This document shows, piece after piece, positions 1-11,761 of a stretch of 64,000 nt of DNA; the stretch's first letter is position 1, and every line of letters begins with the position of its first letter. The notes beneath the pieces are model-generated. The model was not told the DNA's origin and searched no databases. It worked only from the letters and a program-made list of their open reading frames with translations. This DNA is from Sciurus carolinensis (Eukaryota > Chordata > Mammalia > Rodentia > Sciuridae): positions 27,334,777 through 27,398,776 of the forward strand of contig NC_062227.1 of NCBI RefSeq assembly GCF_902686445.1, read 5' to 3'. The position numbers and the translations under genes are program-made.

Positions 1-657
1 TGTAGTTGTAAAGAAAGTAAATTTTAATCTGATGGAGAAAGACAACTAAGTGAAAATTCATACAGATAACAGAAATGTTCTTCTTCCAATTACATTTTGG
101 AAATTGTAAGTATAATTTTGAGTTTAGATATTGGGTTATACAAGGTATTTCAGCTAGACTACCTGACATAAGATATATGAAATTTGAGATAAAAAGGAAA
201 TAATAATGCAACATGAGTACTAGTAATAGAAATTGGACTTAAATGAAAGATTCATTTCTAAGAGCCAACATACTTCAAAATGTGAGAATAGAAACTATTA
301 AGTGGTAATGTAGCAAGTCACCAGAAGATAATAGTGGGTGGCAAGAGATGAGAGAAGTTGATCAGTGGTTAGTTAGATAGGAGTCAGAAGTCCTTGTATG
401 CTATTGCCCAGTGAGGTGGCTGTAATTAATGATAATGTACAGTATATTTCAAAAAGCTAGAAGAAAGAATTTTGAATGTTTTTACCATAAAAAACATAAA
501 GGTGTGAGGACAAGGATATCTTTAACCTAATTTAAATAGTACATAATATATACCTGTATGGAAACATCACCTGCTACCCCATTAATATGTGAAATTTTTG
601 TATCAGTAAAAATTACTTTCATTTAAATTTTTTTAAAAAGTTGTTTATGTTGCTCAG
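1..657. other. unique AT-rich sequence, no gene seen
   Basis: No frame, RNA gene or repeat family is recognised here. It ends where the minus-strand MaLR LTR begins with TGTGTTAGG. Confidence 0.5.
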
Positions 658-1389
658 TGTGTTAGGTTTCTGTCTCTGTAACAGATTTCCTGAAGTGCGT
701 CAACTTTTTTTTCTAAGCTTTGTTTTTTTTTATTTTTACAGACTGCATTTTGATCCATTGTACACAAATGGGGTACAAGTTTTCTTTTCTATGGTTGTAC
801 ACAATGTAGATTCCCACCATTCATGGAATCATACATGTACATAGGGTAATGATGTCTGTCTCAGTCCACCATCTTTCTTACCTCTGCCCCCTCCCCCCTC
901 TTATTTCCCAAAAGTTCCTCCATTCTTCTGTTACCCCACCTCCACCCCCCACCCTCATTATGTATCATCATCCACTTGTCAGAGAAAACATTTGGCCTTT
1001 GGTTTTGGGGATTGGCTTATTTCACTTAGCATGATATTCTCCAACTCCATCCATTTACCTGCAAAGATGGATCAACTTTAAAGAGAAAATGTTTGTTCGA
1101 GTTCATGGTTTCCAGTCCATGTTGCGCTGGGCCTGCGGCAGCACGGTACATCATGGGAAGAAATGGGTTGAAGAAGGCCTTATTCATCTCATGGTTGAAG
1201 GGAGAGAGGAAGAAACTGGGGCTACAGTATACCCTAGTTTATCCCAAGGGCATGCCCCTATTGGCTTAACTTCCTTTCACTAGGCCCCTCCTCCTAAAGG
1301 TTCCACCACCTCCCAACAGTGCCACAGGCTGAGGACCAAACTTTCAATACATGGACCTTTGGGGGACATTTCAGATCCAAACTATAGCA
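658..1389 (-). mobile_element. MaLR 3' LTR, split by an L1 fragment
   Basis: The LTR parts are 658-707 and 1072-1389. They resume exactly across an L1 insert: CGTCAACTTT before and ATCAACTTT after. The closest match in the window is the provirus 5' LTR at 3332-3722, including the shared motif GGTTTCAGTCCATG in that copy and GGTTTCCAGTCCATG here. Confidence 0.75.
708..1071 (-). mobile_element. L1 3' fragment inserted in the MaLR LTR
   Basis: Read on the minus strand, this is a 5'-truncated L1. On the plus strand it starts with a T-rich tract (reverse-strand poly-A) and ACAGACTGCATTTTGAT, then the C-rich L1 3' UTR, and ends in the last part of ORF2 (GGCTTATTTCACTTAGCATG). It is flanked by the 8-bp repeat TCAACTTT at 700-707 and 1072-1079, a likely target-site duplication. 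Confidence 0.85.
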
Positions 1390-1903
1390 TTCAATCCTGG
1401 CCCCCAAAGGCTCATGTCCATTTCATAATACAAAATACATTGAGTCCATCACCAAGAGTCCCCAAAGTCTTAACAGTTCCAACATTTCCGAGAAGCCCAA
1501 GACTTAAGGCAGATTCTCAACTGGAGAAAAGGAAAGTTACATACTTCCAACATGCGATGGTGTGACAAGAACAGGGCAAATATTCTTTACAAAAGGGAGG
1601 AACAGGAAAATAATAATGAGGAAGCAGACCAAAGTAAAAATAAAACCCAAGCCGGGGCATATGGTGTCACAACGTGAGCTTCAAGGGGCTTGGGTGGCCC
1701 CACCCCTATGACCTTGCTGTTTGCAGCCCACATGACCACTCTCTTGGGCTGGTTCTGCTCATCATTGCCTGCAGCTTCCCTTGGTGGGTGCTACACATTC
1801 CTGGCATCTCTGACTTCTTGGGATTTCTCATGGGACTTCAGTTTCACAATCTCAACTCTATTCATCTCCCTGTCTGGGGTAGGTTGCAGGGATTCAATAC
1901 TAC
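1390..1903 (-). mobile_element. MaLR internal region, 3' part
   Basis: It follows the LTR end directly and resembles the 3' part of THE1/MST internal sequence, including the purine-rich primer-like start next to the LTR. Apparent open frames here (for example 1674-2000 on the plus strand) run against the element and across the nested LTR, so they are not viral genes. Confidence 0.6.
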
Positions 1904-2346
1904 TTTTTATGGTTGTGTTATAAACTATCTCCCAAAAGTTTTGTATACTGAAGGCAGGGTTCTCAATGAAGAAAGGTTCAGAGGTGGGATTTTAAGGTAA
2001 TGATTAGAGTTCTGAGCTCATCAGATTAATCCACTTGCTGGGTCTATCCACTGACAGCTGAGTAGCCTACTGGGTAATAAGCAGGTGGGGCAGAACTGGA
2101 AAAAATAGGTTACTGGGGGGGACATCCTGGGACTCTATCTATCCCTGGAATCTTCCACTGTCTTTGCTTCCCAGCTGCCATGAGTTAAACAGCTTTCCTT
2201 TCTCATATCCTCACCTGTAGCCCAGAGCAATGGAATCAGCTGACTGTGGGATAAACCTCTGAAACCAAGAATCCAAAGTAAACTTCCTCCTCTAAGATGT
2301 TCTTGTCAGATATTTTGGTCACAGTGACAAAAAGTTGACTAAGACA
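1904..2346 (+). mobile_element. nested solo MaLR LTR
   Basis: About 443 bp, plus strand. It starts near TATGGTTGTGTTATAA with a CTCCCAAAAG motif, and ends ATTTTGGTCACAGTGACAAA...GACTAAGACA. That end matches the plus-strand LTR at 11276-11698. It interrupts the minus-strand MaLR interior, so it inserted later. The exact left boundary is uncertain by several bases. Confidence 0.7.
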
Positions 2347-3331
2347 CTGTCACACACTGCCTGGCCTCCCAGGCTTTCCCTGGAAGTCTTGGTAGAAGTC
2401 TCCATGACACCACAACTCTTGGCATTCCTCATGCCTGCAAAACCAGCATCACGTGGATAATGCCAGGGTCTGGCACCAGTGTGAACCACACCTGGGCCCA
2501 CTTCAACCACCACTTCCATAACCTGAGTGCCATGATAACTGAACACAGGGAAACCTGTGCTAACAGGGCATTTCTGGGCTCCCTTCTCAAATAAATGTGT
2601 TTAAAATAAAATTCCAGTGTTACACTTTGAACCTGTTGATGGATTTAGTCTTGCCAATTCCTAAGATGTCCTAAAGTCATCTTTCTTGTTGTCCTGGTGC
2701 AAAGTGCCTGCTGTCTTTTTAATAATGCTAATCTCTTTAGCAACTACACTTTCCTTGACTGAACTTTACACACATTTTTTTTCTGGTCAGGCTGCATGTA
2801 TTCCAGATCCTTCTGCTCTTTCTTCTTTGCTCCTGATTCCCTGATAGATTTGACTAAAAGTAGTCAGTAATAACTATATCCCTGCTTAAATGCTGTAGTG
2901 CCTTGAAATTTCCTCTACTTGATACAACTAATCCCTCTCCTTTAAACTGTGCCTTACATAAAGTCTTACCTTTAGACTGTACTTCAACACAAAGTCTCAT
3001 TGCAAGGGCAAAATGTACCCAGGTTTTTTGCCAGGTGTAACATGGGTGACTTTTAGTCCAATTCCCATTGGAATTCTTACTTCCATCTGAAACCTCATCA
3101 GCATAACCTTTGCTATCCACATTCCTATCAACATTCTGGCCTTCTGAGCCTTCACCAGAATTACCTGTTCAACTCCTCATACAGCATTCCAACCATTCTG
3201 CAGCCTGATTCTCCAAACTTTCCCAAATTCTTCTAACAAACGGATCCCAACGGCTTCAAAAATACATCATGAGGTATAGTGACAGCAACGACCTTGCTTC
3301 TGTGGGGTCAAAGCATTCACTCACAATTTTC
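2347..3331 (-). mobile_element. MaLR internal region, 5' part
   Basis: Plus-strand phrases such as GGGCAAAATG, CATCTGAAACCTCATCAGC and GTGACAGCAACG resemble the gag-side interior of THE1/MST elements read in reverse. The open frame at 2854-3120 on the minus strand falls in this part and is a remnant; the reading frame is short and broken. Confidence 0.6.
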
Positions 3332-3722
3332 TGTGTAGTCATTTTTCTGTCCTTGTAACAAAAGTCTGAGGTAAATCAACCTTTAGGAAGGAAGAGGGTT
3401 TCTTTTGGCTCATAGTTTCAGAGGTTTCAGTCCATGGTCATGTGGCCCTGCTGCTCTGGGCCTGTGGTGGCACTCTACATCTTGGCAAGAGCACACGTCA
3501 GAGAAGTCTGTTTACCTCATGTATCCAGGAAGCAAATAGGAGAGAAAAAAATGAGACACTGGCATCCCACCATTCCTTCTGGGCATGTCACCAGCCACCT
3601 GCCATCCTTCAACTAGGCTCACCTCCTAAAGGTTCTACCACCTTCCAATTAGCACCACAGACTAGGGACCAAACCTGCAGCACATGTGACTTTGGGAAAC
3701 ATTATAGATTCAAACTATAGCA
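3332..3722 (-). mobile_element. MaLR 5' LTR
   Basis: About 391 bp. It is the left LTR of the provirus when read on the minus strand and aligns along its length with 658-1389 once the L1 insert is removed. Confidence 0.75.
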
Positions 3723-5670
3723 TCTGAGTACATTTCTATTATTTTACCAAAAAATCATGAATGGAGCTATCATTATTAGTCTCTTTAAGAATTTCAGGAT
3801 ACCATCTATCAGCTTTAATCCTAAATCTATATTAATGCCATGTCTATCTGATAACCTTTGCTTCTAAAACTCATTCAAGTCACTTTCACTTATGTGTGCT
3901 AAAATTACTCAGAATTTTACAGATTTCTATTAAAAGCCTAATAAAAGTAACATGAATTCTTTCAAGTAGGTACAAAGACAGTTATCAATCGTTGAAGATT
4001 TTCTTCAGCTCCATCTTCTTCTTTCCTTCTTATTCTGGTATGTAAGCTTTATTCCTTTATTTAACTAGTACTTTTTCACCTACTTTAGGGTCAGAAATCT
4101 GCTTTAATGTTGTTCTTCTTATATTTCTTGTCAGAAATCAGAAAAATAAGAGAAAGTGAAAAAAAAATCTATGTCTAAAGTCTGATTTTGAAACCAAGCA
4201 CATTTAATTTAAAATGGAGGGTATTGTGAGTGACTCTCAGAAACACACCTAAAGTTTCTACCACAAAAGAGCTATTGTGTAACTCTAGCTCTGCCATCCA
4301 TCATGGAACGATTCTTGATAGTGAGCTGGTATATTGTCCTAAGCCACACCTTGGGGCCATAGTGGGAAAGTGGACAAGACTGGTCCTGGATGACCTTTGT
4401 GAGCCAACAAAATCCAGATTCCATAACCCTGGTGAAGCAGCTTTGCAGAGGAAGACGTTTAGTAGTGATGTGTCAAGTCCCCCAGAAAGTTAGAGAACAA
4501 AATCTGGAAATAAGAGTAGAGTACACAAAGATAATAAGGTCAAAATGATAGGGTTGGGGCAGAAGGCAGAGCTTTCTGAAGAGATCATCTGGGGAGGGAG
4601 GAGGCAGATGCCCTCCAGAGAACCCTGTAATTGAGTCTCTGAGAAAGAGGAGATGAAAATACCGAGTGAATTTCAACAGGAGATCATGAGTTTTCTGAAA
4701 TCTCACCAGTACATTCTTTGAGAGCTCAAACTTTTGAATTTTAGAAGGAAGCCTTTACAGGTTTCTGTCCAGTCCTCAACTACACATTTGAAGGAGTGTG
4801 TTGCCTACTGTGTGTTAAAAAATTAAATGAAACAGGCCAGGTGAGGATTACATACATGAGCTGGAAGTCCACCACAGGAGCAGGTGGACCACTGTGCCTC
4901 AGCTCCAGCTGGTGGGTAAGATTCCAGATGATGGACCCAAGTAGTTAGATAACACAGGATTCCAAGAGACCCTTGAAATAGTTATTCACATGAAAGCTCC
5001 AGATTGTTTTAATGATAGAAGATAGATCAAGGAAATTGAGTTTGCATCCCTCAATGGAGCCCAATCCCTTATTTAACTCAGTAAGATACAAAAGATCAGA
5101 AAAAATAATCATATTGTCACCTGGATGTTTACTGTCAGCACCCAGACTAGAATGGGGTCTCTTATTCTTAGTTAAGTCCTTTTCAGACATGATTGTGACA
5201 TTCAGGGAGGTCATTTGCAAATGAAGAAAGGTGGGAGGAAGAATTTCAAGTTATATTATTTGTTAAACTAGAGTAAAATGCTCTCGAAAAATCCTCAAGT
5301 ACCTCAGAAACTATCTCAATTTTCTTCACCAAATGAGTGAATAGTAAGTGACATATAAGAGGGTTTTTATTACATGTGCTAATTGAAAAATTACTTTGAT
5401 AGAACATATGCAGGAAAACACTCTACTTCAGAGTCTAAACACGAAGTTGCTGGTACAACAAGAGTCTACATTCCTAGTCAGTGATATTTTACTTTAATAA
5501 AAATAAACCCCTGGCTTAAAAAAAATACAGTATTTTATGACACACATGGTTCAAAAATAATAGGGAAAAGCTGTATGTTCTTCCTTTTGATAATTTTCTT
5601 AATAATCCTTCTTCTAAAAAATTACTAATTTAAAAATTCTCAAGTGTTACATTGTCCAATTTCCATTCCC

Positions 5671-5672
<2 letters not shown>
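3723..5672. other. unique sequence, no gene seen
   Basis: No recognisable repeat family or coding exon. Overlapping open frames of 60-90 codons occur on both strands (4230-5224), but they lack features of known families and overlap each other, as expected by chance. Confidence 0.45.

Positions 5673-5702
<30 letters not shown>
5673..5702 (+). repeat. (GT)n microsatellite
   Basis: About 15 uninterrupted GT units. Confidence 0.95.
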
Positions 5703-5708
<6 letters not shown>

Positions 5709-6320
5709 GAATCTTAACTAGTATCTTTTATATCTCCATTTGTTCTCTTTACCCAAACATTGTTTACAGTATGCAGTTTTGCTTGTAATAAAGAACACAA
5801 GATAGAGATGTTTATGGGCACAGCAAATCCATCAATGGTTAACTTTTTTTTACAAATAGATTACCATAGTCCTGTTTACTTCGATTATGATTGTGTTAAT
5901 TGACAGCACCAAAAAAAAAAAAACCCACTTTTTAAAAATGATGTTTAGTATTGGGGAAGAGCAGGCACCCTGTGTAATTTCTAGCATTTGAAGTTTACTA
6001 TCACTGTGTTGCTAAATCCATTCCTTTACAAGACCCTTGTTCCATTCATGTGCTCACCATTCCAGTATAGAGAGCAGCTACCGAAGTAGAAACACAATGT
6101 CTGTCTTCAAGAAAGTGATAGGAGTAAGGATAGGCTCACAAATTGGATGAAATGATGTTTTCTTAAAGCAGGAAATGTTTTTCCAGAAAGGTAACCAACA
6201 TTACTGTGCAGTAAAGTGACCTCCTCCTGAGGAAGTGGAGAAAGCTACATTGCTGGAGAACTAACTATTCAGGAGCCACCTGCAGACAATCGTGTACAAG
6301 CAAATAGTTTAAGGGTTCAG
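5703..6320. other. unique sequence, no gene seen
   Basis: AT-rich sequence with short A runs. No repeat family or exon recognised. Confidence 0.45.
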
Positions 6321-6667
6321 TTTTTGTTTTGTTTTGTTTTGTTTTGTTTTACAGACTGCATTTTGATTCCTTGTACACAAATGGGGTACAACTTTTCATG
6401 TCTATGGATGTACACACTGTAGATTTACACCATTCATGTAATCATACATGTACATAGGGTAATGATGTCTATTTCAGTCCACTATCTTTCCTTCCTCCAA
6501 CCTCTTCCTCCCTATTTCCCTTTACACAATTTAAAGTTCCTCCATTCTTCTCTTGCCCACCCCTGCCACCTCTCCCCCTGTTATGTATCATCATCCACTT
6601 ATCAGAGAAAACATTCAGCCTTTGGATTTTGGGCTTGGCTTATTTCACTTAGCATGATATTCTCCAA
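6321..6667 (-). mobile_element. L1 3' fragment, 5'-truncated, (AAAAC)n tail
   Basis: On the plus strand it begins with a (GTTTT)n run (the reverse of an AAAAC-rich tail), then ACAGACTGCATTTTGAT and the C-rich 3' UTR, and ends at TTAGCATGATATTCTCCA. It has the same 3' UTR type as the copies at 708, 14411 and 37516. Confidence 0.85.
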
Positions 6668-6786
6668 AGCAACAGGACTAGATAAGTTATAGTGGCAACT
6701 TGTGGTTTTATGTTTTAATATGATTTTGATATGATTAAATATCTTATTTCAAATGGATACATGGCAATTAGTATATAAAACATAGT

Positions 6787-6880
6787 GTGGGATTGAAGAT
6801 GTAGCTCAGTCAGTGGTAGAGAACCTGCCTAACATGCACAAGGCCCTGGCTTGGATCCCCAGCACTGTCAAAAACAAAGT
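6787..6880 (+). mobile_element. ID SINE (tRNA-derived)
   Basis: It has the ID body: a GATGTAGCTCAGT box A-like segment, GTGGTAGAG, ACATGCACAAGGCCCTGG, and a box B-like TTGGATCCCCAGCAC, then an A-rich tail. It is diverged from the consensus and is a SINE, not a functional tRNA gene. Confidence 0.85.
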
Positions 6881-7531
6881 TGTCAAAATTCAGTAGTAAT
6901 CAGGGAAGTCCAAAATGAGAGGAGATGCCATTTTCACCCAATTTATTAGAAAAATATCCATATAATAATAAAAATATTAGGGCAGAAGTATAAGAAATGC
7001 ACTATGTTCTACATTGGTGGCAGAAATCCAGATTTGGTAAACCATTTTTTGCATGACAGTTTGGTAGTATTTGAATTGTAAAATTTTTGATCAAAATTAT
7101 ATTTCTCAGTATCTGATGTAGGATACAAAAGAAGTTCATTGATACAATTCCCATGATAAGCAAATCTCAGTACCATATAAGTGTCTCTCAGTGTTAGAAA
7201 ATTAAATAACTATGGCAAAACCATTTTGTAAAGATCTCTGCAGCCACTGAAAACACTTTAAGTAATCCATATTTCCTACAAAAGAAAAACAATAGTCCTG
7301 TGTGTAAACCTGACTGTACAACATCTAGCTTAGCAAAGGGCCCAAGTATTGATGGTTAGGAGACAACTTAGCTTTAACTGAAATGTTTAAATATTTCACA
7401 ATGTCATATGTTAATGATTTAAACTAAATATGAATTTTAAATTAATTATTAGAGAAAAATTAGAAAAAGGTTGAGAAAGATTCTAGTATTTTCCAATCTA
7501 ATAGGAACATTATTTATCCATAAAGACAATA
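6881..7531. other. unique AT-rich sequence, no gene seen
   Basis: No repeat family or exon recognised between the ID and L1 copies. Confidence 0.45.
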
Positions 7532-7888
7532 AAATTATGGCATTTGCAGGTAATGGATGGAATTGGAGAATATCTTGCTAAGTGAAATAAGCCAATCCCA
7601 AAAAACCAAAGGCCGAATGTTTTCCCTGATAAGTGGATGATGATATATAATGGGGGTGGGGGGTGAGAGAAGAATGGAGGAACTTTAGATTATGTAGAAA
7701 GAAATGAGAGGGAGGGGGGTATGAAAGATGGTGGAATGAGACAGACATCATTACCCTCTGTACATGTATGATTACATGAATGGTGTGAATCTACATCGTG
7801 TACAACCATAGAAACGAAAAGTTGTACCCCATTTGTGTGCAAGGAATCAAAATGCAGTCTGTAAAAATAAAAAAAATTAAAAAAGAAA
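7532..7888 (+). mobile_element. L1 3' fragment, 5'-truncated
   Basis: Plus strand: the end of ORF2 (GGCATTTGCAGG...AAGTGAAATAAGCC), the G-rich 3' UTR, then AATCAAAATGCAGTCTGTA and an A-rich tail. Same 3' UTR type as the 708 copy, opposite strand. Confidence 0.85.
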
Positions 7889-7980
7889 TATAGAATGCTA
7901 AGTACTATTTTATTGAAGCGCTAACACCTGGAAAGAATTTTGAGTTCATCTGCTCTAATACTCATTAGAAGAAAATAACA

Positions 7981-8190
7981 TTCATTCATTCATTCATTCA
8001 CTCACTCACTCATTCACCTTTCTTTCACAAAGTCAATGTGTATTTATTTATTCAACACCAGCTGTGTCCCAGTCACTGTGGATACAAAGGTGACCACGAT
8101 GATTGCTGCCATCAGGAAGTTTACAGAGAGATCAGGAGAGGGAAAGAGACAGAGAAGCTCAGAATCTACTGAGAACAATTCCTATGAAAA
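7981..8190 (-). mobile_element. L2 LINE 3' end
   Basis: It starts with (ATTC)n and runs through TTTATTCAACACCAGCTGTGT, CAGTCACTGTGGATACAAAG and AGGAAGTTTACAGAG. This is the reverse of the L2 3' end, which ends in TGAATGAATG. Right edge approximate. Confidence 0.6.
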
Positions 8191-8404
8191 TTAATAATGC
8201 ACAGCTAGTCAGCAGTACAGGACATCATGGGATTTTGCAAACTTCCTGGCCATTCCTCACTCCTTACTATAAATCTTAAGACTGACTTCTAAGAGGCTCA
8301 TTTCCAAACAACGCGACATGCATCTGCCTCTAGACTTGACTCAGCCCTACAGACAGAAGCTTACTGACTTCTCTTTTTGGAAGGTTTCCTCTACTATCAT
8401 TTCT

Positions 8405-8475
8405 TTTTCTCTTTATTGGTTCTTTTTAGTTATACATGACAATACAATTCATTCTGACATAATTATAAAAGCATG
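8405..8475 (-). mobile_element. short L1 3' UTR fragment
   Basis: TTTTTAGTTATACATGACA is shared with the L1 end at 33488 and, in reverse, with the L1 ending near 41410. This marks a different 3' UTR type from the neighbouring L1s. Confidence 0.6.
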
Positions 8476-8730
8476 GGAGGTTGCCTCTCTGTACCCACTG
8501 ACTTCAACATTTAGATTTAAGGTCAGTCATCCTCAGACAGCTATAAGGGACAAATCAAAAAGCTACTCAATCTCTTCTTTTTAAAAATTATTTTCCTTGC
8601 TTTCTTATATTTCTTCTTATGTTCAAAACTTTATTAGAAGGAAAACTGAGTAGATATGTGTGTAAAGCATGTTCCTCTAAAGGTGCTCATGAAACAGTGG
8701 CCTTTCTCAGGATATAATAGGCCAACTAGA

Positions 8731-8830
8731 AAAATTTGCAGGTGGTCAAAGAATTTGGGGGAGAAATAACTTAAGTATAATTGAATCTTTCATTTCACCT
8801 CCAAATTATTTGACCACCTGCAATAATTTT
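8731..8830. repeat. imperfect inverted repeat (hairpin), arms about 36 bp
   Basis: The left arm (8731-8766) contains GCAGGTGGTCAAAGAATTTG. The right arm (8792-8830) contains CAAATTATTTGACCACCTGC. The arms are reverse complements with a few mismatches and a central part of about 25 bases. It matches no repeat family I recognise. Confidence 0.85.
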
Positions 8831-9871
8831 AATTGAGTTCCATCTTGAATCTCCCAGAAGGGTCAAATATTATTTAACTTCATGTCCCTTACCTGCTGAA
8901 TCTAGAAGGGAAATTCCTTTTTAATGTCAGTCTGAAAATACCAGCATATGTTTTCCATCTGAATCCAATTTTCCTTCATTACCTTAGGTAAATTGCTGTC
9001 ACTGATGCTCCACAGCCAATATATTTTTCTTATCATTTAATTCCTTATAACACCAAGTATCCATGCTGGCAAAATAAAGAACATGAATTATTTTACTGTT
9101 AGTCACAATGCCACCTTCAAGTTTCTCTATATGGCTGCTTCTCATGGGTTTGGCCACTACATATGGCTTTCATATATGTAAGTAATTTAATATTATTTCA
9201 TGAGATTTTTCTAAGTTGCTCTGTGGTCCTTATAGTCATCATTTTAATTGAAATACCATCTTCTAGTCAATAGTATACTTAACCATTTCCTTATTGTTAA
9301 AGAGTTAGGTTCCTTTCACTTACCCCCTTCTCTAAAAACTACAAGGAACATCTTAACATTTATTATATTTCAAACAGATTCCTCACAGACTCATTCTCCT
9401 TTGAAACTCCTCTTGTAAAGCCCTTTTATGCACCTTGCTAAAGATGACTCTTTAAAATGCCCAGCGACCTCTGTGTTTTGCAGAGGGTTCTTTGACGGTC
9501 ACTGTTGTTGATTCCCCCTCATTGAACTTTAAGGAGGCCATATTCACTCCCTATTGTGCAAGGGAGACTGCTTTGGGGCAGACAGACTGAAACGTTCATT
9601 GTGCACCTAGTACGTCCACTTACAGCGGGTTTTCATAAGTCAGTCATCATTGTCGTTAAAACTTCATTTCATTGACAGTATAGACACCACTGCTTTCAGT
9701 CTTCAGGTTCATTTGACAAGAAGCCAACTTTCTCTGCATATTAACCAGCTAATATTCCATTTTACTTTGTTTTCTTTTTAACCAGAGACTTTGCTCAGCA
9801 AATAAATTTTTTAACTTTTTTAGAAACATACGAGAAAATAACACATAAATCCCTTTACGATTGAACATTGC
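8831..9871. other. unique sequence, no gene seen
   Basis: No repeat or exon recognised. Confidence 0.4.
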
Positions 9872-10206
9872 CAGATGGTGCCCCTTAGCCATTCCAAAAC
9901 CACCACTGGATGCCTGAAACCAGGGATGGTACCAAACCCTACATATTTTTTTTTTCCTATACATGCATACCTATGATAAAGTTTAATTCATAAATTAGGT
10001 ACTTTTAGAAATTCACAAAATAATTATAACAATATACTTCAGTAAATTTTATTTGAAATGTATGAAGATAGATTTTATTTGAAATGTATGAAATGTATTT
10101 CTGGAAGATTCCAGAAATAAATAATATTTCTCAGTTATCCTGGCCACAGTTAGCCAACGATAACTGAGACCATGCAAAGTGAAACTAGGCTGTGGGGGAC
10201 TACCAT
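9872..10206 (+). mobile_element. Tigger-type DNA transposon relic
   Basis: CACTGGATGCCTGAAACC, TACCTATGATAAAGTTTAAT and GGGGGACTACC match the pogo-like non-autonomous family also seen at 37959-38590. The middle is shortened and carries a local tandem duplication of ATTTTATTTGAAATGTATGA (10046 and 10072). Subfamily not assigned. Confidence 0.65.
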
Positions 10207-10274
10207 GACACCTGACTTATTCAGAAATCAAATCAAACATCTGCCAGTTTTAATCATTCGTACTAGTGATTTAC

Positions 10275-10345
10275 TTAACAAATATTCATTGAGAACCTAT
10301 GATTTTCCCAGCACTGGAACATAGATTTTTTTGACTGAACAAAAC
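10275..10345 (-). mobile_element. L2 LINE 3' fragment
   Basis: AACAAATATTCATTGAGAACCTAT...CCAGCACTGGAACATAG...GAACAAAACAGACC is the reverse of the L2 3' end. It may extend further right in a more decayed form. Confidence 0.5.
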
Positions 10346-10800
10346 AGACCAAAATTTTTCATTCATTTTACATGCTCATGGAAGAAGAATCTCAACAGGT
10401 AATATAAAATAGGTTGTTGGAAGGTGATACATGCTTCAAAGAAAAAAACTAAATCAAAGCAAACTGAAGAATGCTGCAGGGTAGAAGGAGGGGTGCAAAT
10501 ATAAATAGGACCCTAGGGAAAGACCTTACTGAGAAGGTGATAGATGAGCAAAACCCAAAATAGGAGCGAGTAGGACACAATTGAATCTAAGGAAAAAAAT
10601 CTGTCTGGCAGAAATGATGGCAAGAACCAGGAATTCAATATTACTGAGAACCACTGTCTACTAGGAAAAAAAACAAAACACTGAAATTCAGAATTAGGAA
10701 TCATCCTAGATTTTAGGATGATCTTCTGGAATACCCACCTACGCAAGTTGCTCAGTATATTCTACATTGGGTTATAAACTATGAGGAAGGAGCTGGCGTT
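10346..10800. other. mostly unique sequence, possible decayed L2
   Basis: The 77-codon minus-strand frame here has no recognised domain. The left part could be an extension of the L2 fragment. Confidence 0.35.
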
Positions 10801-10856
10801 GGAATTATTTCTGAGTTTCTTATTTCTGAGTTTCTTGGAATTATTTCTGAGTTTCA
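10801..10856 (+). repeat. short local repeat, three copies of TATTTCTGAGTTT
   Basis: The unit TATTTCTGAGTTTC occurs three times within 56 bp, two of them inside a longer GGAATTATTTCTGAGTTTC unit. It looks like a local duplication. Confidence 0.8.
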
Positions 10857-11163
10857 GTGTTGATGAGTTGGTAAGAAGAGGTTTGATGGATCTGGAGAAA
10901 AGGGAATCCTTGTAAGCTGTTGGTGGGAATATAAATTAGTATTACCCTTATGCAAAATAAAAAAATAAGAATGTTCCTTTAAAAATTAAAAATAGAACTA
11001 CCATGTGATCCAGTAATCCCAAAAGTGGGTAAATAACCAAATGAAATGAGATCATTAGGTCAAAGAGATAGCTGCACTCCTATGTTTATTGTCCCACCAT
11101 TCGCAATGATATATGGAGGGAAGTGTCCATCAGTGGATGAAAGGATAAATTAAACATATATAC

Positions 11164-11212
11164 TCTCTCTCTCTTTCTTTCTCTCTCTCTATATATGTAT
11201 ACATATATATGC

Positions 11213-11246
<34 letters not shown>

Positions 11247-11250
11247 ATGT
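11164..11250 (+). repeat. compound (CT)n(AT)n(GT)n microsatellite
   Basis: Runs of CT, AT and GT follow each other. They sit where L1 elements have a short ATATATACAC stretch, so they probably grew from it. Confidence 0.9.
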
Positions 11251-11275
11251 AATTTTTAAATAACATTTTGTGTGT

Positions 11276-11698
11276 TGTTATGGTTTGGACTTGAGGTATT
11301 CCCCAAAAGCTCCCATGTCATGCAGAAGGTAAATGATTAGATTATCAGAACTATGCTAAGAACTAATCAGTCATCCTAATTTGAATAGGTAAAGAGAGTG
11401 GTAACTATAGGCAGATGGGGTGTGGCTGAAGGAAGTGGGTCACTAGGGACTTGCTTCGGGGGTTTTATGTATTGCCCCTGGTGCCTCAATCTCTCTCTAC
11501 TTCTGGGCACCGTAAGATAAGCAGCTTTCCTCCATCATGCCCTTCTGCCACTGTTCTCTGCCTGTCCTCAGCCCCTGAGCAATGGAGTTAGCCATCCATG
11601 GTTCAACCTCTGAAACTGTAAGCTCAAGTAAACTTTTCCTTCTCTAAGTTGTCCTGGTTAGGTATTTTGGTCACTGTGACAAAAAGCTGACTAACACA
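11276..11698 (+). mobile_element. solo MaLR LTR in the old L1
   Basis: 423 bp, from TGTTATGGTTTGGACTTGAG to CTGACTAACACA. It has the typical TG...CA ends and the CCCCAAAAGC motif. Same family as the LTR at 1904-2346. No clear target duplication is visible because both flanks are simple repeats. Confidence 0.8.
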
Positions 11699-11708
11699 TC
11701 TATCACAC

Positions 11709-11761
<53 letters not shown>

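Larger units (their letters stand above)
658..3722 (-). mobile_element. ERVL-MaLR provirus with two LTRs, nested insertions
   Basis: Read on the minus strand, this has an LTR (3722 to 3332), MaLR internal sequence (3331 to 2347 and 1903 to 1390) and a second LTR (1389 to 658). The two LTRs align with each other: both begin on the plus strand with TGTGT...TCTGTC(T/C)...TGTAACA and end with AAACTATAGCA. The internal part resembles the non-coding internal region of THE1/MST-type elements. No open viral gene is visible. The 3' LTR is split by an L1 fragment and the interior by a plus-strand MaLR LTR. No exact 5-bp target duplication is seen (CTCAG before, TCTGA after). The MaLR family is well supported; the subfamily is uncertain. 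Confidence 0.75.
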
